Of a stretch of 47,371 nt of DNA, positions 17,786 through 24,463 are shown piece by piece. Origin of the DNA: an uncultured Bacilli bacterium. Lineage in GTDB: Bacteria; Bacillota_I; Bacilli_A; RF39; UBA660. How positions within the stretch are numbered: position 1 is the first letter of the stretch; every line of letters begins with the position of its first letter. The position numbers were made by a program, and so were the translations under genes. The notes beneath the pieces were generated by a model. It was not told where the DNA came from, did no database searches, and saw nothing but the letters and a program-made list of their open reading frames with translations. The stretch lies in the NCBI GenBank assembly GCA_910586195.1, contig CAJUHO010000008.1:1-47371 (forward strand), read 5' to 3'.

Positions 17786-17814
17786 ATTATAACAAAGACA
17801 AAAAAAAATAGCAA
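17786..17814 (-). promoter_or_regulatory. Promoter for the 16204-17757 gene, nested in a terminator
   Basis: On the minus strand TTGCTA (17809-17814) and TATAAT (17786-17791) are exactly 17 bases apart. The -35 lies in the descending arm of the terminator at 17798-17830 and the U-run forms the spacer. Transcription thus stops and restarts at one site, setting a different level for the genes downstream. Confidence 0.65.
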
Positions 17815-17830
17815 TTGCTTATTGCTATTT
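17798..17830 (-). terminator. Internal terminator after the VirB2-like gene
   Basis: A perfect 10-bp stem (AAATAGCAAT / ATTGCTATTT) with a 5-base loop is followed by a run of nine T on the minus strand. It sits between the 116-aa pilin-like gene and the rest of the T4SS genes, which would favour a short abundant pilin message. Confidence 0.88.
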
Positions 17831-17842
17831 ACTTCAAAATAT

Positions 17843-18193
17843 TTAACTTGCACCAGCAGCAGTCCAACAAGCTTTCCAATCTCCTGTTTCTACATCGGCA
17901 TCGTTTGCATTATCAGCGATAATGGACATTAATATAGTAACTAATGTTACAACAAAGAAAATTGCTACTGCGTAAATACAACGTTTAATAAGTCTTGATT
18001 GGGCAGCTTTTACTTCTTTATCATCACTAGAAATAACGGCTTTTCCTAAATCAATAGTACCCAAAATAACTAAAATTAACGGAATTCCAATTTGAACAAT
18101 TGGAAAAACACCCTTACGAATAATTCTTATAAGGGGTAATAATCCTTTACAATCATCATTAGTATCTACACCAATTTGAAATAAATCTAACAT
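17843..18193 (-). CDS. VirB2/TrbC-like pilin-type membrane protein
   Basis: 116 aa with two membrane helices (about 28-52 and 72-95) joined by a short charged loop (SSDDKEVKAAQSRLIKRC). Size, two-helix topology and the basic loop fit VirB2/TrbC-type T4SS pilins, though no long signal peptide is present. Cysteines at 15, 72 and 109 might form a disulfide. It is followed by a strong terminator and preceded by a separate TATAAT (in 18194-18244), so it can be made independently of the channel genes, as expected for a major structural subunit. Confidence 0.72.
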   Translation of the reverse strand: MLDLFQIGVDTNDDCKGLLPLIRIIRKGVFPIVQIGIPLILVILGTIDLGKAVISSDDKEVKAAQSRLIKRCIYAVAIFFVVTLVTILMSIIADNANDADVETGDWKACWTAAGAS

Positions 18194-18244
18194 TTTATAA
18201 CCTCTCTTTCGATATTATAATCATACACTTTTAAATTCTGATTG

Positions 18245-19234
18245 TCAATTATTTTTATTTTTAAAAAGCCCTAGTATTTTTCCATCATCTTTATCATGCT
18301 TGTCTTTTTTTGTAAGTCCAATTCGTGATAGAAAATCTGCAATAACTTCATTTCGTTTGCGTTCATCTAATGGTGGAATATTATAAAATACTTTCGCCTT
18401 TGCTTCATATTCAAAGTCTACAATATCCTTATTCGTAAGCAGACTTTTATTAAGTACAACACGCTTTCCACGTAAAGCATTAAATGTATTTTTATTTTTG
18501 CGCATCACTTTATTTAAACGAATCATACTAGGTTCTACAAGATATAGCACATCACCACAAGGAGATTCATCAGTAGACTCATTTAAATCTACCAAGATAA
18601 CATCAGCATCTTTTAACTTAGCAATCTCTCCTGCTAAGGCGGAACTTGTAGTAGAAACTACATTTGTCATATTAAAATAGGACAAATCATGTCTATTGAC
18701 CTCAATTGCATAAACACCTGCTCCGTAGGTTAGTTCTAATTCTTTTTTTAACATATAAATAAGGGTTGTCGCTCCTGCATGATCTGTCACATTTTTAATT
18801 CCTATAACATGATTTCCAGCTAAAATTTTCTCATTTACAACACCAGTTAACTCATTTAACTGCTGAATATGAGCAACATCTTTATAACTATTAGGATTAG
18901 TAAGTAAATATCTAATACCATCAATATTAGTAGTAAAGTTATAAATTCCCATAGAAATAATTTTAGTTAAGAAACCAGAGGAAGATGTCACTTCATCATT
19001 AGGTAATAAAAATATTAATTTTTCTACATCTAATCCTAAAGATAATTTTTGAATATTAGAAATGTTAGAATAATCTTTAATGGCAGTCAAATCAATAATC
19101 ATTCTACCAAAAAAGAAATTTTTAAACATACTAACAATCTCTTCTGCTTCATATTCTCCAGACATGCTTTTAATGACATCAATATCTAATGATGCTAACA
19201 CTTCTCTTTGTTCATTTGCAATAATTACATTCAT
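18245..19234 (-). CDS. TadZ/CpaE-like protein with degenerate P-loop
   Basis: 329 aa. An N-terminal receiver-like domain (about 1-125, IIANEQREVLASLDID...) is followed by a MinD/ParA-like domain beginning at VIGIKNVTDHAGATTLIYMLK (about 143). The deviant Walker A expected there (KGGxGKT) has lost its lysines: the sequence reads GIKNVTDHAGATT. TadZ/CpaE proteins localise Tad pili, and several are known with atypical ATPase sites. Residues AYVIEV/VYAIEVNRHDLSYF and VILVDLNES follow the fold's strand order. It lies between the TadF-like and VirB2-like genes, after a terminator, so it heads a separate transcript. Confidence 0.75.
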   Translation of the reverse strand: MNVIIANEQREVLASLDIDVIKSMSGEYEAEEIVSMFKNFFFGRMIIDLTAIKDYSNISNIQKLSLGLDVEKLIFLLPNDEVTSSSGFLTKIISMGIYNFTTNIDGIRYLLTNPNSYKDVAHIQQLNELTGVVNEKILAGNHVIGIKNVTDHAGATTLIYMLKKELELTYGAGVYAIEVNRHDLSYFNMTNVVSTTSSALAGEIAKLKDADVILVDLNESTDESPCGDVLYLVEPSMIRLNKVMRKNKNTFNALRGKRVVLNKSLLTNKDIVDFEYEAKAKVFYNIPPLDERKRNEVIADFLSRIGLTKKDKHDKDDGKILGLFKNKNN

Positions 19235-19284
19235 TATTTCACCCTCTATTTTTATATGACAAATATGCCTATATTTTTATTAAT

Positions 19285-19351
19285 CAAAAAATGACATCAT
19301 CTTTATAATAACTTTTGAACAAAATCACTATTATAAAGAAATATATGTCAT
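19285..19351 (-). terminator. Long hairpin terminator after the TadE/F-like gene
   Basis: Inner stem CTTTATAATA / TATTATAAAG (19301-19310 with 19329-19338) and outer stem ATGACAT / ATGTCAT (19291-19297 with 19345-19351), followed by six T on the minus strand. It lies within the 128-base gap between the TadE/F-like gene and tadZ. Confidence 0.75.
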
Positions 19352-19362
19352 GTCAAAAATTA

Positions 19363-19812
19363 TCAGTCTAATGTAACTACCGTTTTGGTAGAACCTGTTA
19401 CTTTAAAGAAGTCAACATGAGGTAAAATTTGGTTGATAATAGGAAAATCTATGCTGATAAAGGTAGTTACTTCGGCATAATTCTTTTTTAAGGCTTTATT
19501 ACTATCCACTGCAACATATTTAATACAGTAAAGACCACTACTACAATCACAATCTCCACCACAAGCAGCATTCGCTGCTGTTACGTATTCACGTGCAGGT
19601 TTATAACCAATCTTCTTTAAATATGTATTTATTTTTTCTTGAGCACCTTCATTCTTCAGATTTCCTTCGTAAGACTCATATACATCGATTATTTTATTTT
19701 TTGCACGAAAGGCTTTTGTATAGTTTACGGAAAATGCTAAGTATCCACTTACTAATACAATAAAAATCAAAATAAATTGTATATTTACGACACCACCTAG
19801 TGCATCACGCAT
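19363..19812 (-). CDS. TadE/TadF-like pseudopilin
   Basis: 149 aa. The N-terminus MRDALGGVVNIQFILIFIVLVSGYLAFSVNYTKAFRAKNKIIDVYE is a short polar leader, a hydrophobic helix and an amphipathic continuation, as in TadE/TadF minor pseudopilins. The outer domain has a CGGDCDCSSGLYC cluster (four cysteines, likely disulfide-bonded) and ends in a beta region. The ATG follows AGGAAGAGG. It is 28 bp downstream of the Flp-like pilin and is transcribed with it up to the terminator at 19285-19351. Confidence 0.78.
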   Translation of the reverse strand: MRDALGGVVNIQFILIFIVLVSGYLAFSVNYTKAFRAKNKIIDVYESYEGNLKNEGAQEKINTYLKKIGYKPAREYVTAANAACGGDCDCSSGLYCIKYVAVDSNKALKKNYAEVTTFISIDFPIINQILPHVDFFKVTGSTKTVVTLD

Positions 19813-19840
19813 TTACCCCACCTCTTCCTGGTAATTATTT

Positions 19841-20005
19841 TTATTTTTCTAGAACAATCATAGATGGATTTTCAATAGTACTCCATTGTGTATTAATACT
19901 ATTTTGAATATTTGGCCATATTACAAGTGTAAAGAAGGCTATAACTGCTGCTACGGCAATGATTGTAATAACTGTCAAACTTAATTCTCCTGTTGCTGCT
20001 TTCAT
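19841..20005 (-). CDS. Flp-like pilin, 54 aa
   Basis: This small gene encodes a protein that starts MKAATGELSLTVITIIAVAA, followed by more hydrophobic residues to about residue 30 (VIWPN), then an Asn/Gln-rich hydrophilic tail ending VLEK. Size and layout match Flp/Fap pilins, the major subunit of Tad pili. The classical G|xxxxEY processing site is not present; the only Gly-Glu pair is at residues 6-7, so maturation may differ. GGAGAG lies 9 bases before the ATG. Its own promoter (20047-20075) sits directly upstream, which suits a highly expressed pilin. TadC/TadB/CpaF genes precede it and a TadE/F-like gene follows. Confidence 0.82.
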   Translation of the reverse strand: MKAATGELSLTVITIIAVAAVIAFFTLVIWPNIQNSINTQWSTIENPSMIVLEK

Positions 20006-20046
20006 ATGAATATCTCTCCTCTCTTATTCTAAATTCTTCACTATAT

Positions 20047-20075
20047 ATTATATCAACATCACTATTCCTTTACAA
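20047..20075 (-). promoter_or_regulatory. Promoter of the Flp-like pilin gene
   Basis: On the minus strand TTGTAA (20070-20075) and a perfect TATAAT (20047-20052) are 17 bases apart. It lies between tadC and the pilin gene, giving a leader of roughly 35 bases. Confidence 0.75.
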
Positions 20076-20093
20076 TACCCTATTTACAGATAT

Positions 20094-20900
20094 TTACATT
20101 TGGAACATAGATAACATTGATATTAGGATAATCATCATAACACCTAAACCAGTACTTACAAGCATAATCATGGTTTGATTTTCCATATGATTTAGTCGTT
20201 CTTTATATTTTGTTTCACGGGCTTTATTCTGAAGATTGGAAACAGTTCTTGAAAACATCATTAAACGTTCTTGCTTTTTTTCCTGTGAACCTAAGCCTAG
20301 ACGATATAAAAGACGCATCATTCTCATGGAATCTCTAACAGGATAAAGGTTCGCAAAATCCATATATGGGTCGATACTCGCATCTCCTGCATTGATTTTA
20401 TCTACAATTTGACGAAGTCCAGGCTTAAAAATATCTGGTGCATCATCAATAGATTTAGCAAGTGCTACTGGAACTGTATAGTGTTGAATTAAAATTTCTA
20501 AGCTCTTTAAATAGTATGGCAACATTACATCAATTTCATGTAAATGTGCTTTATAATATTTTTTTAAACTTAAATATTGACTTTTATATAATACAATAGC
20601 TATTACTATAGAAAAGACTGTATTTAAAAGAACTTTTCCAAAGTCAAAGCTGGCTGTTCCGCTGGTATTAAACATAACGAAAGCAACAGCAAAAGTGACT
20701 AAGGCAATATTCATTCTTTTTCTAGCTAAAATCTTTATATCGACATCTTCCCCATACTTAGCATAAACTAAAAATTCATAATCATCTTCAATTAATTTTG
20801 AAGTAAAAGGTTCCATATCAGTAATAAATTTTTCTTTATCAATTGTATTATTATAGAATAAAATTCCTAAAATAAGGACACCTACAATTAATATTTCCAT
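20094..20900 (-). CDS. tadC: TadC-like membrane assembly protein
   Basis: 268 aa. An N-terminal helix (1-16) and a helix pair (about 64-82 and 90-107) precede the cytoplasmic T2SSF-type region: HEIDVMLPYYLKSLEILIQHYTVPVALAKSI, then RLLYRLGLGSQEKKQERLMMFSRTVSNLQN. A final helix lies at about 245-266. This is the GspF/TadC platform fold, which couples the CpaF motor to pilin insertion. The ATG overlaps the stop of tadB by one base (TAATG), so translation is coupled. Confidence 0.82.
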   Translation of the reverse strand: MEILIVGVLILGILFYNNTIDKEKFITDMEPFTSKLIEDDYEFLVYAKYGEDVDIKILARKRMNIALVTFAVAFVMFNTSGTASFDFGKVLLNTVFSIVIAIVLYKSQYLSLKKYYKAHLHEIDVMLPYYLKSLEILIQHYTVPVALAKSIDDAPDIFKPGLRQIVDKINAGDASIDPYMDFANLYPVRDSMRMMRLLYRLGLGSQEKKQERLMMFSRTVSNLQNKARETKYKERLNHMENQTMIMLVSTGLGVMMIILISMLSMFQM

Positions 20901-21793
20901 TATTCAGCACCTACATTCTCGTTGTAATATTTTTCTCCTTTAAGAAGAAACCAACTATTTAAAATTAAAATAGCGTGCAGTAAAAATGTAACATACCAAG
21001 TATTTAAAAGTTCAATATAGGACTCTTTTCCAAGTAGATATTGAACAAGCATTACCATGACATATAACATGATACCAAATTGTAAAAATGATTTATGGAA
21101 AGTAGCACGTTCCATTCTATCACGGTAAACACTCTCTACCAACATATCGATATCAAGTTGCATATTATCCAAAGAATCCATATAATTTTGTGCACCCTCT
21201 TTAGTAATTTGTAAAAATAACTGGTGCATATTTTTTACAATATAATATGGATATAAATTATTCATATATTCAAGAGATTCATCAATACTACCATTTTGGT
21301 AAGCAAGTTCTATCATTCTATCTACATCTCTTGCAATAGGATCTTCCAAAATACCAGAGGCACGTACTCCCTCTAAAGATTTAACAAATGATTGTGTTGT
21401 TGCAAATTCCATAATGGTATTGGTCGTGTAAACCTGTACTTGCTCAAAGATAAACTCACTATAAATTCTTTTACATCTTAAAAAAGATAAATAAGGAACA
21501 ATCATAATGGCAACAAGTACATAAATAATACTAACAATTAAGCTATAAAAATACAAATAAGAAACAATAGCAGCAAAAGCTCCAAAAATTACAACTTGGA
21601 TAGTATACTGTCTAGCAGTATATTCCTGTCCTAGCTCCTTTGTTTTTTCTCTTACTACTTTAAAGGAATAGGGAGCAAATTTATCATAGACTACTTGTAC
21701 TTGTTCTGTTATAAATTTTCCAACATTTTCTCCCTTATAATTACGATATAGTAAAACAAGTATCGCAATTGCTAATAATAAGAATAATACCAT
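20900..21793 (-). CDS. tadB: TadB-like membrane assembly protein
   Basis: 297 aa. It has an N-terminal helix (2-16), a helix pair (about 68-86 and 88-106), the cytoplasmic platform helices (EFIFEQVQVYTTNTIMEFATTQSFVKSLEGV and a later repeat), and two C-terminal helices (about 232-250 and 262-282). It is the paired partner of TadC: two GspF-type halves in adjacent genes are a hallmark of Tad systems. It overlaps cpaF by one base upstream and tadC by one base downstream. Confidence 0.82.
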   Translation of the reverse strand: MVLFLLLAIAILVLLYRNYKGENVGKFITEQVQVVYDKFAPYSFKVVREKTKELGQEYTARQYTIQVVIFGAFAAIVSYLYFYSLIVSIIYVLVAIMIVPYLSFLRCKRIYSEFIFEQVQVYTTNTIMEFATTQSFVKSLEGVRASGILEDPIARDVDRMIELAYQNGSIDESLEYMNNLYPYYIVKNMHQLFLQITKEGAQNYMDSLDNMQLDIDMLVESVYRDRMERATFHKSFLQFGIMLYVMVMLVQYLLGKESYIELLNTWYVTFLLHAILILNSWFLLKGEKYYNENVGAE

Positions 21794-23160
21794 TAAATAT
21801 TACCTCCTGTTCCAATGACATCAGTACTTGCAGAAATAATAGTAGGCTGAGGAGTAATCAGCGGTATATTAGGTTGGGCTGCTATAGTAGCTGGTGCCAC
21901 TGGCTGAGCAGAAGGCGCTACTGGCGCAGGTGCCACATTTGGTGATGTCATAATTGTTGGCGTTGGTGGTGTTACGATGGATGGCATAGGTGTAGGAGTT
22001 ACTGGTTGAGGTGTAGAATCAGGCATTGGAGATGGTTGTACTGAAGGAGTATTCTCCACACTTTTCGCTTCGTTCTCTGCAAAAGGATCTTTAGCCATAT
22101 GGGCAGTAATGTGAGTAATATCAATATTTTGATTCGCCAAATACTCTATTAAATGTTTACTAGGTTCTCTCTGAATTGGTGGTTTTCCAAATGGTTTTTG
22201 ATATATTACTCTACTTTGTGGCTTATTATCATCATCTACATAAAACTCTACTACTTCATCAATTTCACGATGGAATTTTCCATATTCTTTACTATAATAG
22301 GCTTTAATATGTACACCTAATTGAATATAACGATAAATTGTTGTCAAAAATTGACTAACATCGATATCTGTTTCCAATAAACTATAAAGACGATAAGGAA
22401 TAGCACTAGCTTTATCTGCATGGATAGTAGATAAAATATTATGTCCAGATGAAATAGAGTTACGTACAGCAGTAACAGCTTCTGCACTACGCACTTCCGA
22501 TAAGAGAATCCATTTAGGATTTTGTCTCATACATGTTACCAAAACTTCTGAATAGCTAGCAATATTGTTAGTCTTCATTGACACAATATCCCGTTGTGGA
22601 AAGATTCGATCTAAGTGAAGTTCTAGTGTATCTTCAATTGTAATGATTTTTTCATTCGTTTTCGTGTGACTGGCTAGATATTTAACAAACTCTGTTTTTC
22701 CAGATCCAGTCTCTCCACTAACGATAATATTACAGTGGCCTTCTACACACTTCATTAAAATATCATGAATTGTAGGTGAAAAATAATCTTCCTTTAACAG
22801 CTTTTCTTTTTCTAATCGAATCTTAGCTGGTGTTTTACGTATAACGCAAGCAATTCCATTAGTAGCAATAGATGAATGCACAAAGTTCAAACGTAATTCA
22901 CTAGACTCTGCATCCAAAAATGGCTTAGCGTTATTAAACGTTGTTCCCATAACATTAGAACACTGAAAAGCAAGTTTCTCCATAAACTCAGGAGTGGCCC
23001 CTGCTACTTCTACACGGATAGAACCTTGAGTTAAGGAACGAATCCATATTTGACCACCATTACAGTATGAAATATCTGTAATATCATCATTATCTAAAAG
23101 GGGCTTTAAAGGCCCAAAATCCAATTTATCAAAAAGACTTTCGTTCACAAAACTCAACAC
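21793..23160 (-). CDS. cpaF: CpaF/TadA (VirB11-class) secretion ATPase
   Basis: 455 aa. Walker A GETGSGKT (149-156), an acidic ITIEDTLELHL box (173-183), Walker B ILLSEVR (218-224) and the His box STIHAD (244-249) define the type II/IV secretion ATPase superfamily. The N-terminal domain is shorter than in typical CpaF, closer to VirB11. Residues 345-455 are a Pro/Thr/Val/Ala-rich low-complexity tail (PQPVTPTPMP type), unusual for this family. It is the motor for Tad pilus assembly. No other VirB11 is present, so it may also serve the T4SS half. The first possible GTG (23160) has its AAGGG directly adjacent; GTG at 23148, with AAGGGTG 9 bases upstream, may be the real start. Confidence 0.93.
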   Translation of the reverse strand: MLSFVNESLFDKLDFGPLKPLLDNDDITDISYCNGGQIWIRSLTQGSIRVEVAGATPEFMEKLAFQCSNVMGTTFNNAKPFLDAESSELRLNFVHSSIATNGIACVIRKTPAKIRLEKEKLLKEDYFSPTIHDILMKCVEGHCNIIVSGETGSGKTEFVKYLASHTKTNEKIITIEDTLELHLDRIFPQRDIVSMKTNNIASYSEVLVTCMRQNPKWILLSEVRSAEAVTAVRNSISSGHNILSTIHADKASAIPYRLYSLLETDIDVSQFLTTIYRYIQLGVHIKAYYSKEYGKFHREIDEVVEFYVDDDNKPQSRVIYQKPFGKPPIQREPSKHLIEYLANQNIDITHITAHMAKDPFAENEAKSVENTPSVQPSPMPDSTPQPVTPTPMPSIVTPPTPTIMTSPNVAPAPVAPSAQPVAPATIAAQPNIPLITPQPTIISASTDVIGTGGNI

Positions 23161-23178
23161 CCTTCATTACATTACTTT

Positions 23179-23982
23179 TTATTCTTCCCCTGTCCAAACA
23201 GTAACACTGTTAATAAATGATTCTAAATCTGTACTACTAAGTTCAAGCTCTCCTGGTTTTTTCTTTAAGCTCTCAGAAGTAGGAACTGGAATTAACGTAG
23301 TATCATAAGTTCTTAAGAAACTTGCCTTTTTAAGTAAAATATAATACTTCTCAGGTACAGCAAAGATAATCATTGCTGGTGTTCTTTGTTCATCTAAATT
23401 AGAGAACACAGCTTCTCCATTACTATCTTTTACAGCAAGCACTTTAATATTCTTTAGTAATTTCCCAACCATGATTTTATCTTCAGTTGCTTGCGAATTT
23501 TCATCTACTTTATTAATTGCTTTTAAGTAAATATCAATATAGTTCCCAGGATAAATTGAGTTACCATAACTACTTTGCATATCAACTGGGAAATTATAAA
23601 GTACATATCCTGATGGATAATCTAGAATGATATTACTACGAATTTGTTCCTTTTCAACAACACTACGTGAATAGAAAAGGCTTCCTTCTGGAATAACACT
23701 ATCATCGGCAGAATACTTTCCGACAACGCTTGAAACATTGCCAATGATGCTACCCTTAATCATAGCTGGTGGCACTTCTGTAGTACCTACCATATCTTCT
23801 GTTATTTGAATTCCTGGTGAAATTGTTTGTTTCGCATATGCTACTGTCACAGGATTTGTAGCTTGTTTTACACGAATATTATAACCAACATATAAAACGA
23901 TAACAGCTAAAATCACACCAACAACAGTAACAGTATTTTTATTTGTAAGGAACTTTTTAATTCCCACTGTTAAATTATTCAT
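23179..23982 (-). CDS. cpaB: CpaB/RcpC-like SAF-domain protein
   Basis: 267 aa: N-terminal membrane helix (about 17-34), then an extracellular SAF domain (NPVTVAYAKQTISPGIQITEDMVGTTEVPPAMI...; about 42-110) and a beta-rich RcpC-type region. The order and the V-A...I.pG..It.dmv pattern are typical of CpaB in Tad loci. In Gram-negatives CpaB works with the secretin; here it probably acts in the wall zone. It lies 18 bp upstream of cpaF. Confidence 0.9.
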   Translation of the reverse strand: MNNLTVGIKKFLTNKNTVTVVGVILAVIVLYVGYNIRVKQATNPVTVAYAKQTISPGIQITEDMVGTTEVPPAMIKGSIIGNVSSVVGKYSADDSVIPEGSLFYSRSVVEKEQIRSNIILDYPSGYVLYNFPVDMQSSYGNSIYPGNYIDIYLKAINKVDENSQATEDKIMVGKLLKNIKVLAVKDSNGEAVFSNLDEQRTPAMIIFAVPEKYYILLKKASFLRTYDTTLIPVPTSESLKKKPGELELSSTDLESFINSVTVWTGEE

Positions 23983-23998
23983 TATTTCTTCCCCTTTT

Positions 23999-24448
23999 CT
24001 ATTTATTTTGAACGGTCAAAGCACGCTCTTGAAGTCTTTTTGTTGTTAAAATATCTGTTTCATAATTTGTTTCTAATACAGCATTTAAAGATGTTGTAAT
24101 ATCAATATCCTTAAAAGTTGCTGAGTCACTTGATGAAACTTTTACACTTACCTTAGGTGGTGTTTCATTCATATCATAAAAATTAATTTTGTAATTTTTA
24201 TTTTGATCAATTGTATTAGAAAAGCGTCTAATAAAACTTTCTACAAAACGTTCTTTATCTACTCTGATTTGACCACTATCCTGATAATATCCTTCATCAA
24301 CAGCATCTACCATTGCAGCTTCTGTTGTCTCTTTTAATAAGTAATAATCCAAATCCCCCCCTGTGGAATAATTTTGGACTATATTTATTAAGAAGAAGGT
24401 AACAATTGCTAGAAGAATCAAACCGACTGTTAACATTGCTTTATTCAT
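23999..24448 (-). CDS. TadE-like pseudopilin candidate
   Basis: 149 aa. An N-terminal hydrophobic helix (residues 4-25) leads into an amphipathic region (YLLKETTEAAMVDAVDEGYYQDSG), then an extracellular beta-rich domain (VSVKVSSSDSATFKDIDITTSLNAVLETNYETDIL). The shape, helix continuing into T-E-A-A...D-A, resembles TadE-like or archaeal-type pseudopilins. I recognise no specific family signature. It sits between the cysteine-rich secreted protein and cpaB. Confidence 0.6.
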   Translation of the reverse strand: MNKAMLTVGLILLAIVTFFLINIVQNYSTGGDLDYYLLKETTEAAMVDAVDEGYYQDSGQIRVDKERFVESFIRRFSNTIDQNKNYKINFYDMNETPPKVSVKVSSSDSATFKDIDITTSLNAVLETNYETDILTTKRLQERALTVQNK

Positions 24449-24463
24449 ACTATTTTATCACAC

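Noticed and set aside
18245..19234. MinD/ParA chromosome partition ATPase
   Set aside because: The P-loop lysines are missing, a receiver-like N-terminal domain is present, and the gene sits within pilus genes; TadZ/CpaE-like fits better.
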